Below, piece after piece: positions 25,301 to 37,300 of a stretch of 64,000 nt of DNA. The translations under genes were made by a program, and so were the position numbers. The stretch is from Apostichopus japonicus. Taxonomy: Eukaryota > Echinodermata > Holothuroidea > Aspidochirotida > Stichopodidae. The stretch spans positions 5,519,001-5,583,000 of the forward strand of contig NC_092579.1 in the NCBI RefSeq assembly GCF_037975245.1. The letters run 5' to 3'. The notes under the pieces were generated by a model. That model was not told the DNA's origin, ran no database searches, and saw nothing but the letters and a program-made list of their open reading frames with translations. Every line of letters starts with the position of its first letter. Within the stretch, counting starts at the first letter, position 1.

Positions 25301-28300
25301 AATATGTAGAAATAAAAGCCTTATTTAATTTTCGCCTGATAATGTAGCTACTTTCATGTCATCCAGTGAGGTAGATCACACCCTCCTAAAATCTGAAGGG
25401 TATAATTATTAGTTTGAATCATATTTCAATATCATGTAAGAAGCTGTTGCTATGTTTTAAAACAGTGACAGTTAAAGTTGCTGTGGTAATACTGATGCTT
25501 GTTGTCTATATAGATGAGCAGTTACATCAGCAGTACTGTAACCAGAGGGAAACCCCTCCCAGTGTTTACTTGCCTTAGATACATTACATATGTAGCACAA
25601 TAGTATTTGAATGCTAACAACCCTGTTATACAGGAAATGGAGAGCAGTATAAATCTAAATAGAGTCAATGCTTACACGGTTTGATGACAGAGAATCATGT
25701 GACATAATACCACAACGATGAAAGAAAGACAGAGGGACATTTTATGTTGTTGGTAATTTAATTTGCATGCTCAGTCTAACAACAAAGAGCTGAATTTACA
25801 TTTTAATACTTAACCTAATGTGTTCCATTTGATATTGTGACATCTGGACCTCTGCTGACCCTTGACGTTCACCCAAAACACCAGGCTTCTTGTACTCACT
25901 GTAAGAAACACACATGCAAAGTATGAGCCATGTGATGTAACCTATCTTGGGATATCCTGTTTACAAGGTTTGTGTTTATAAGGTTTTACAGAGTGTGAGC
26001 TATGATGACACCAAAACAATAGGGATCTTGTACTCATTATAGGAGAGCCACATGGCAAATATTAGAGCCAATAAAGTTGCCCATCTGGAGACATCATATT
26101 TCCAAGGATTTCAAATTTTGACCCCTGGTGACCTTAAATGAACTTTGACCTACACCAAATTGTGCAAAAATTGTACACTATATAAGGCGATCATGAATAT
26201 TATTATGCAAATAGGACCTTCATTGGTGTTCAGGTTCTGAAGATTTTTGTGATTTTCAAATTTTTCCCTCTGCTAACTGCAAATGACCTTTGACCTCCAC
26301 CCAAAACAATAGGGATTTTGTACTTTTCATAGGGAAGTAACATGCATAATATTACAAAACAGTTTCCTATCTGCCATCTGGATATATCGTATATAAACCT
26401 TACATTACATACGGCTATCCTACCTTGGATTTATGAGCTCCTTTGATGTTCTTGTCCTGGAGATACAGCGCTTTGAGATTTCCATACCTTTACATCTGCT
26501 GACCTTTACCCAAAACAATAGGGTTATTGTACTAATTATGCAGAGGTTACCATCTTGAGATATAATGTTAACAAGCTAGGGCGTCATATATACACACACA
26601 CACACACATCCAGCTGTGTTTTACATTCAGTCCAAGGACCTCATTGTACGTAACTTTAATAATACCACTTAACTATAGAATTCTTGCAAAGGCATAGTGA
26701 TTCTTTAGAAGTCACATCCGAGAACCTGGAATTCGTTGTTCTAGTCCTCAATCAGAATACAAAATAAATGCACACGCACATACACACGCCATCTTTACTG
26801 AATAGGTTACTAGGAATACATTTTTATTCAGATTCCACGGAAAGAAAATTTACTGATTTAAAAGAAATGTGTTTTGTTTATATATATTAATACATAGAAA
26901 ACAATCTAGTCATTAAGTGATAAATAAGAAAATGTGATGTCATCCATTATTTATCGATCCGTTTTATCAGTTGGTTTGTTGTGCTGAGTGAGATCCTGAA
27001 CTATATTTTTGGTTACTCTTATTTATATTTCAGCTGATTACGGCAGATTAATGGTCAACGTTGCCCATGATCTTACTCTAGACAGCACTCTGAAATTAGC
27101 AACACTGTTCCGTCTACCACCAGCAGAAACTGATATGCTACGCCGGGTTTCTCTGATAGAGACACCAGGAATCACTCTGATTAACTTCATGAAGACAAGA
27201 AACATCATCAATATGTATGATGTCACTAACCTACAGAAGGGTTTGGTTCATATTCAGCTAAACCGAACAAATGAATATCACTTAGCTCCATATCAGTCTA
27301 AAGTTGACCCCTTTCAGTTTGAAGAAAACCAATTACCGCAACTGCTTGACTGGCCTGGTAAGAATGAATAAAATATGTAATCAGAATAGTTGAAACCAAA
27401 ATAAAACAGTACAGTACGAACTCTAGAAATGTGTGTGAGTCAGGGGTTAATATTCGGTTTTCAGGCAATTTGTTATTTTATTTTCACTGTGTATGTATGG
27501 TGAAAGTAGTTACAAGTGAATCTTTTGACCAATGATTTGTTGCCGTTGGTTAATTTCTTCATAGTAGAAGCTTGGAAATAGAAAAATACTAAAACAAATC
27601 AGGTCCCAAGTATTAGCCAATATTTCAAGGAAACATTTAAGCTGTCTGGTCACTCTCAGACATGATGATAGATTCTTTTGATACTCCTGTTGTCATATTT
27701 TCTAACAACATAAAGCTTGTATTACATATCTATAACATTTAACATTATGATTCCTTCAATAATACCCCTCTTTTATAAATCAATTGCGAGGTATTTCTAT
27801 TAATAAACTTTAAATTAGCAGGGAATAATTAAATTTATCCAGTATCACATAGAAAAATGCTATTTTAAATGGGCAAATTGATAAACAAGTGCAAAGACGC
27901 ATAGCAGTTTATTACAAAGGAACCAAAGTACTTATAGGAGACAAAACTATGCAGAATTTGAACACTTAATTATTGTCTGATTAGGGATGAATGTGGCTCA
28001 GTAAGGCTGATTTGGTTTTAAACGTAAAGCTTCATTTAATGTTGTTTGTGTTTCCATTGTTCTATTTTCAGTTGAAAATGTCAAATTTGACCCTGATAAT
28101 GAACCAACTCCATCACAAGGTTCTGATGAAAAAGAGGAAGATCATGACTATAGTAAGGAAAGTCTGATGGAGAGAGAAGACCTACTAAAACAAAGGAAAG
28201 ATTCAGAAATACTTGAAATGAGGCACCATCATTCATACATTGAACACAGGATCACGTATGAAGGTGGAACTATAAGCATCATGGGGGTACATCTGACTAT

Positions 28301-31300
28301 TCCTGAAGGCGCTTTATCCGTTGATCGTGTAATTGCTGTTAAGGTGATCTATGATCCTACCATACACCTCCCTGGCAGTGCTCGTAGGGGCAGAATGACA
28401 CCTCTGATAAAACTAGAGCCAGAAGGGCTCACCCTCGACAAGCCAGCCCAGCTGACTATTCCTCACTCGGCTATTATCCCTGAGCCAGATCGACATGATG
28501 TTATTATCTTCACTGGTCTGAAAGATGAAGAAAATTTACAAGAAGGTAAAGATGGTAACCAATCGCACTTTAAAATGCAATTGACTAATGTACCAGGAGT
28601 AGTTTAATGAGTTATATGCTGAGAATCAGTTCTGTTGAATTTTATCTTCTCTAACAGGCTCTTGATATTTACTGTCGTTAAGATTACCAAATAATATACT
28701 TATTATACTATTACTATATAATATTACTTATTATAGGTGAAATAACTTGGACTGAAGAGAAATCTATTCATTCAAAGCTAGACCCGGAGAAGATCAGTCT
28801 TAATATAAACATCCTGAGCTACGTCTTTGTTAATTTAGTCAACCTAGAAACAGAACAGAAGCATATATTCCGTATTGCTCCATTTATTGATGGGATACTT
28901 GATGCCAATGATGATGTCTTAATAACTGTTTGTTTCTGTAAGGACAGTGATGAAGAGTACAAGGTGAGGATAATATCTTTTTAACATGGTGATGTCTGTA
29001 GTAGCTTAGAGGTCTGTTCTGTTTATAAAGTGATTTATTAACAATGCGTTTGTGTGACATAATTTATTGATTCATCATAGCACATCAAAAAGAAAAATAT
29101 TTTATATTTGAAATGGAAATATTTAAACTTGACGTTGACATAAAACATGTTTCTATCGTAAGTGTTTGTGCTTAGATGAAACTGACAGTATCCCTTTAGT
29201 CATTAAGGAAGAATAAAGGAAGAATTCTGATAGTCTTATAGAGGATGGATGATGATATTTTACTAACATTATTATTTATTTCTTCGATCAAAATTGCATT
29301 TTCTTACAGAATATGTGATTCCCCTAAAAAATATGCAGATGGCCCAAATTTTGATTGTGGCTCAAAGTGTGCACAACAAGGATTTAGAGGGTGGGAGGAT
29401 CCGAAGAAACAAGCAATATTTGGTAACGTCAGCAAATTATGGAAACAAAGATGTTACTTACTATGGCAGTATTGATCTCTCTGTACAGAGTGAAGGCACA
29501 ACAAATTGTATAATCAACTCTCTGCTTGTTCTCAGCAATTTACATCTTCATGTCCTTATGTTTTAGATGATGTTAGAGGACCACCATTCCAAACTGTGTC
29601 TAGGAAACTATACAACATTTCAAATTACCCGGACATTGAATGTCGGCAGAGACCATGCTTCTTACATTGATATGATCATGTTATCACCCGGTGGTGGTTA
29701 CCATCTGACGAAGGAAGAATCAACAAAGGTTTGTAATTGCCAATGCTATTGAAGTTTGTCTATTAACATTAACAGACCTGTAGTTAAGTATTGGTTACTT
29801 GAAGTGGATTAAATTGTGTAGCAGTTAGAGTGACGTCCTACAACTATGTGGTTTCTGGTTCAAAATCCCAGCAGGAACCACAATATAGGCAACCTTCTGC
29901 TGTACAGTGTTGCTGAGCAGGATCTTGTGTGAGTTGGTATTCCTGGGTTGCTAATTTATAAGGAAGTTAAGTTTGGTCATATGTTCTTTTGTACGCTATT
30001 GCGAATAGCTTCATTCACAGTGGCTTTACCTTTGGTGTATATAATTAATTTAATAAATTAATTTAATTTGTATCTGAGGCAGTGTTCAGTTATTTTGGCA
30101 CACTCTCAGTTCTTGGATTGCGATGTTTATTAAGTGGCTGTTCTGAGAGCAGGAACGATTGAGACAATTACATGTCTGCCTAGAAAATCTCTAAACACTC
30201 ATCAAACAGAGAATGATTGATATAAGTCTGTGTTTATCCACAATGACATGAATACCTATGACTTGAATATGTTTCTGTAAGGTTCTTACCCCTGGTAACA
30301 ATCTAACCTAAATAACGTCATGGAATTCCTAATAAAATAGGAAAGTATAATCTTCACCAGCTGCCCAAGAAATGTGAGGATTTGTACATGGCCACATGTC
30401 TTGGCTCCTTACCAGCTTTTCCTTAATTCTTACTTCTTATATGTGGTACCGTTTCTTTAAATACTTAGCAATCATGTTATGCATTCAAAGTATATTGATT
30501 TCATTATCTTTTATCTATTAGCATGTAGACATTGATTACCTTTGTGCTGCCAGTAGAGTCTCACATCAGTTTAGACTTAACAAAAACAATGATGGAGGCA
30601 CTGACATGGTTGATGTGAAGTTAAAAGTAACACAACATGAAATGAACCAGACAGCCCTTATCCTTCAATCGAATGTGAGTTATATCTGTTGACCTATTTG
30701 TCTTCTCATATGTCTCTTCATTACATAATATTAAGCGGCATCTTCTCCCATCTACTCATTTCTCTTCTAAGTAACTTTGTTTTGTTGGGTATCTAAGGTA
30801 TAAGTGAATGAATACTGCATAAATAAATGACATCGACATTCCTTTTTCTTCAGGGATTTCACATGTGTATTATGTGTTCTTCCATGTCTGTTACAGCCCT
30901 ATTTTTCTACATTACATTCCTACTTTAAACCTTATCATTCACATGGGTGTGATAGATAGCCTGCATAATTGTATGTTAAATATTTTTACATTTAAAGTTT
31001 TCATTAGTCATACAATTTTTGTTTTTGTGTTTTCCTTTAGGTGAAAGACATTCTCTTATCTCCAGAAAGTCAGGAAATTTTGCACCCAGGTGAGTTTTTA
31101 TGTGGAAGTGAAACAAATGGGTGGACTTAGCTAGTTTTAGATGTCCACCCTGACCTGCATCTAAGTGCAGTTGGAAGAAAAAATGAATGCTCATTATTCG
31201 TAGACATACACCAGATAAGTGTGTATTAGTGGAGATGAAAAATAAGCAGACCTAGAGTACATGGACCCAGGTGAGCGTCTAAGAAGAAGTGAAAAGGTAA

Positions 31301-34300
31301 TAGCATTTGGTTTTAGCAGTAGACACCAAATGTTACTAATATCAACATTGTTTATTGGGAAACATTTCATCAACATAAACATTTTTGATGGCAAGAAATT
31401 TAATCATACTGCTGAACCTAAAACATTTCTCTAAGTCCTATTTGCACTCTTTCATTTTTAGTTAGTATGCTCACTTCCTACTTGGTAGCTCAAAGCAACC
31501 TTGAAGGTGAAGTTGTATACGACACCATTATTTATGCACAAGACAAGGGATTAAAGTCGAACAGTTGCATGCAAGTTGTGGACAGTATATTTAACCAATA
31601 ATTTATTTTGTGAGCATGCACCAGAGGTTGACTTGCATACCAACGTTCTCCATCAGGTTGCATGCTTCTTGTAGGCCTGTTGTGTACTTGTGCATGTAAG
31701 CTGTGAACATTGCTCATTGTTCAAACCTGGCGCTCATTTGTTATATTCCTTCGAATGTCAAGTGGATGTTATGTCCTCACTTTCAGGCTTACACAAATAT
31801 AAAAAGTTGAGAGGAGACGTTGCCAAGCTTCTAGATAAACAACATTGTGCAAAGCTTAGCGTATATTTTGAGCTGAAGCCAGCAGAAAATGAAACAATTC
31901 AGGAAGCAGCAGAATCTGGAAAGATGCTGATGAAAATATTGGATGAAAGAGAGCTCATCATGCCAGACAGAATGATCGGAATGTATGAAGGATTAAAAGC
32001 TATTCACTTTAATAAGCTGGCAACACTAGTGCTGAAGTACATCGATACGTCACAGGAGAAGAATGGAAAGGAAAACGAAGGGGGAAAAGATATTATCAAA
32101 ATGGTTTGTGCTTTACAAAAAGTTGTCAAGACTTTGAAACTTTAAGCTTGAAGCCAACGAATGGTTACTTTGCATAACATCAAGATCTTAGAATGGTTTA
32201 GTACTGTATTTTCTGATATGAGAAGTATTTGTTTGCTGTCATGCCAGTCACAAAACAGAAAATTAACTATTACTAAAAAGTCTTCCTTTTACTAGTTGTA
32301 AAAGAAACAGAGCATTTGACTTATTATTTCTGCTAACATAAAGTTATGTTTGTAGAGATCAAGTGTACAGGAAGTTTGTGTAGAATATTCACTGAAGTCA
32401 AATCAAATGCAGTTATTAGATTTACATCATTATGAAAGTATGATCAAAAATGTTAGAATGATAAACAATTTGTAATACTTCAACATTGTTTCAGGTAAAA
32501 CTTCCAAAGAAACAGGAAGTTATCTCAAAAAGGGAATCAAAATCGTCAGTGAATTTCACAATTTTGATAGAAGAGGGATACAATAGACTGGATGTCCAAA
32601 GAGCCTTGAAATTATCTAATGGAAAACTGGACCTGGGAAGACGGCTATTGATACTTGCAAAGGAAGAGCATGGTAAAGGTACCCTATGTATTCAGCTACA
32701 TGGATATTTCATTTATATTACTCACTGAATTAACTAACTTGACCAACTAAACCTAATTCTTGTTACTGTAAAATGAAATATTGTCTCTTCTATATCTGTC
32801 TTCATTAATCAGGACAAACATTTCATGTCTAATTTTTACTGTCGAAAATTAAAATTTATGTTGATTCTTAATTTTTTTGTTTTTTTCAAGTAGAAAGTGA
32901 AACAGTTTTGTGGTAAAGAAAATGTTTTCATAATGTGTGTTGAGACAGCTTATGCATTAACACATTTTCTAATGAAGTGATGGCAAAATACTTTCCTCTC
33001 ACTTGAAATGTATCACTTTTCTCCTCCAGAGAGACTTCCCTTGTTCCCAGAATCCAATCTTTATAAAGAGCAGTACCTTGATCATCATGGAGGAGAGATG
33101 TTTATAGCAGGTGTTAATCTCCTTGTACCAGCTGGTGCACTACACACTGGAAGGATTGTTAGTCTGTGGGTTTCTACTGAACCTACCATCAAGGGACCTT
33201 TCCCAGAGAAGAGTCTAAGGTTGACCCCTTTTGTGAAATTTGGTCCAGAAAGCCTTACCTTACACAAGCCTGTCACTTTGATTATTCCACACTGTGCTTT
33301 TACTCCAGCTGACCAGACGGGTCTTGATGTGTACTCTGGTGTAATACAAACAGGTGTGTTTCTTTTTCCTTTGCATTGTGTTTTATTAGTCCATTGATCA
33401 TTATATTTAGTTACTTAAATTTGTTGTATCAACAGAGGTATGTATATGAGTTAGTGTGTTTGTATGTCACCCCTGATGTACTGTTTATGCTTGCTTCACT
33501 GTATGGCTGTCCACTTGTACAACTGCTTGTAGATTTAACTAACTCCTACTTTGGATAATGCAGTACTGTATTTACACTATTAGATTTTAAACCTGAATAA
33601 CTGCAAAAGGGAAGCTGGGATGAAAGTCACACATGATTTGTGAAACCACTTTAGTACATGAACACCATATTGGGTGTCTGGTTCTGTGTAATGTTTAAAT
33701 GATTTTCTCAAGAGGAAGGTATTGTCCAAACAAATTATGTGGGTCTGTCTTTATATTGGGTACAAGAACCCTATTCTATTATGTGAACATGTAAAACATC
33801 ATCTCTCTTGAACTTCATACTTAGTACTGTACGTAGATCTACAGTAGCTTGGTGAGTGTATGAACTCTATTGAATATGGTAGAGGTCAAAGTCACATGAG
33901 GTCAAAAGGTGTCAAATCTGAAAAACTTGTCAAAGTGATTAATCCAAACTTAAAGCTATAATTAATTTGGGAGTTCTCTGATGCTTTGATTTTCTTTGGC
34001 TTTCACTTAATTCATAGACAATTTAAATAACTTGCTATACATTGGTCTGATAGGTATGTGGAATTTTGAGCACATTGTAGATAGATGGTTTATAGATGGT
34101 TTATTCAGCAATATGCATAAAAATACAATGGAAATTGTATGGTAAGGAATCACATAGCCAACAGGTTTTTATCAAGGAACCCTTCTCTTCTCAGTAGTTC
34201 ATTGACCTGGTGACCTCTATCATTTGTTCCATTCTTATGGTATAAATAAACAAGATTATTAAAGGACGAAAAAGCTCTTTAAGCTATGGCAAGCTGTAGT

Positions 34301-37300
34301 TAGCAATACAATTTATCTGGCAACATTGCAACCATACATTGAGTTAAAAACAAGATATTGTGCTATTTTGATGTTTTTTGTAAGCAGTGTTGCATTTCAT
34401 AACACAAGACTGTCCCTTTAAAAACATCTATGGTATATTTAAGGCTTGATTTTCTACCTTTCACTATGTTATAAATACTTAACTAGCAAACTAGTTTCTT
34501 AAATCTTTTTCAGATAAAAGTATCAAATGGAGCCAAGAAAGGAAACACCTCAGCTGCTCTATGAATAGTCAGCACTTTGCAGTTGAAGCTGAGAAACCAT
34601 GTCTCATTGGTCTCCACGTCCCTTTTATACCCAAGGTTTTGAAGCGTGTCTGCGTCTTACCTATTGTAAACAGAGTTTCTGAATCGGGGGATCAATTGAC
34701 AATTCATCTTTGGTTTCATAATGATGACTCACTAGAGCATAAAGTAAGTAGTAGATTTTGTCAGCTCAAGTGGTATTGCAATTTATCTCAGGACTCCAGT
34801 TATCTGCCTTAATTCAAACTTAATTGATGTCAGAGCAGTGTGTTTGACGACGCTTAGGCGACCACAAATTTGGGGAAAAAAACTGCAAGGGCTTATCGAT
34901 ACAACTTACACTTCGGGTGGCTTCCAATTCAACATTTTAACTCATATTTGGATTTTTTTTTTCAATTTAGAAAGTCATTTCAGATTGGTAAACCGTAGAT
35001 TGTTGATTGTTGATGACCCGGACGAGTATCGAACCCGGAAACCTCCAGATTGCTAAGCCTTATTGCTTCAAATGCCACCACCTTTATCCACTCGGCCACA
35101 GCAACGGTGGAATGATAAAGATTTAACTTGATGCCCTACAGGCACAAACCTCTCTAAAAGTCATACTGTGATCATATAGTCAAGCAAGGGGTCATGTGAC
35201 ATTAGCCTGTTCAGGACATTGATGGTTAAAAATATACTTTGTAGTGGACAAAACTCACTGACCAGATGTCCTATGACAAATATGCATGTTCACTATTTAT
35301 TTGTCTCTGGTCATTGACAACTGACAACAATTGTTGTAACAGACACATTTGTAAACACACCTTTTTCAATATTAGAGAGCGGAGAGTTTATATTTCAGAA
35401 CATAGGCCATGAGACATGGTCTTCGATAATGCATCTTGCAGACAATTAATGTATAATTATATAATAATAATAACAGCTCCCTGATTTCAGTTTATATTCC
35501 CCTCATTACGTGGGGATTCAAGTCACAGGCTTGTGTTGTATAACAGAGCTGAGTGCTTGATAACACATTAGTTGGTCCAGTTAATCAACCAGACAAGTGA
35601 TTGGACAGACAGTCTGTACAGAGAGTTAGACCTCGTTGCACTCCATGTATCCGATATTTATAGTAGTTGCTTGTTTTACCAAATAATGGCTACACCAGTT
35701 TTAATGAGAGGATCACACTAGGGAGCTTTTATTGCTTTCTGATCGATCATACATGGGACAACTTGATGGTAATGTTTTTAAATTAAAAATTAATTATAAT
35801 GTACTATTGTCTCATTTCTATTATATTCACAGAGCCTTATAAATGAAGAAATCTATCAGCAGAAGGGATCCATAATTCATGATCCTGTGTCGGTTCAACT
35901 CCATTCTATGACTTCAACTTTACATGTTGGCACTAACTCCAGTACGTCACAGTGTAACCCAAGAAAAGTGGTTAGTAATGTCTGTCAAATATTCTTATTT
36001 GTTTTATGTCAACATGTAAAGTAAGCAGGTAATTCCTGTTCCACAGGTAATTTGCATTTGTTTGACGATTAGTTATATGCATATGTTAAGTGGTATGTAA
36101 TAATGCTAGCATATGTTGTTACATTGATAACTGTTGTTTATATCATACATTAATTACCAAATCAGTGTTTCATGTGTAATGTTGAAACTAGTTCTTTTTC
36201 AATTTGTAATGATAAATCAGAGTATGGTAAAAATTACATCGTAGGTTTACATTTATACATCTGGGTGAAGAAGGGCTGTTTAAATCAAGTGCCTTGCCCA
36301 GGTTCACTGATTAAAGAACCATGCATGACTGGAACCTGTAATGCTTAGCATGTCAGCACATAAACTTTAACCACTTCACTGTCATATTAAATGCTTTCAA
36401 GTCTAAAGTTCTATAAAATAATAATTAAAGACCCTCTGATTATTCTCCCTCAAAGGATGTTGCCATGGAAACCCTATGGTTAAAGAACAGACACAAGATA
36501 GAATTCCATCTTCAGTATAAAGGGATCAAAGATACTGTCAATCTGGATATAGAAGCAAGATATGGGATGTTCAGGAGGAATCTTTTCCAGCTAAGTATTC
36601 AGTTGCAGGTAACTCGATTTTGACTTAACAGAAAGAAAGATTTGAATATGAGGAGTTTAACAATTTACTTTGAATTTATCTTAGATACTGCAACTCCTTT
36701 CATATTTACCTTGTTTGATGATTGTTTACCCTTTTAACATTCTATTATAAAGTCATTTATGGTTATCTTGCCAAAGGCTCAGTAACCTTTACGATCATGC
36801 TGTCGTGCGTATGGGTGTTCATGTGTGTGTGTTAATGTGTCGGCTAGCTTGTAAACACGTTTTCTCAACAACCGCAAGATGAGGCAAATGTCATGTGTGG
36901 TAGGTAGATGCCCCATCATGAGTAGATGTTCGCTATTATTTGTCGTTCCCATCTCATGAATATTAATGAGTGGGTGGGCCTTAACATAAAATTCTTAAAA
37001 TGGCAATGTCTTCAATCGTTTGTTTGATTTATTTCATACTTGGTATTGTGATTTGACTACAGAGTAAGTGCATGTTGTTGGTTTTTTTCGAACATCAACT
37101 TTTACCTAATTAATATTCATGAGTGGGTGGGGCTTAATGGAAAAACGTGGAAAACAGCTTTTAAACACGATATCTCAACATGCACAACTTGATTCAACGT
37201 TGTACTTGGGCAGGTAGATGCCCCATGCTGTGTAGATATGCCGTATTGCTTGTGGTTCCCATCTCTTCAATATTAATGAAATGGGCGGGGCTTAACAGAG

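Noticed and set aside
34514-34743. PIDD/UNC5CL-type HF-S self-cleavage site in the UPA segment (SQHFAVEAE)
   Set aside because: The residue after HF is Ala, not Ser or Thr, and the position does not align with the PIDD site; exon 8 has no HF at all. No evidence for autoprocessing.
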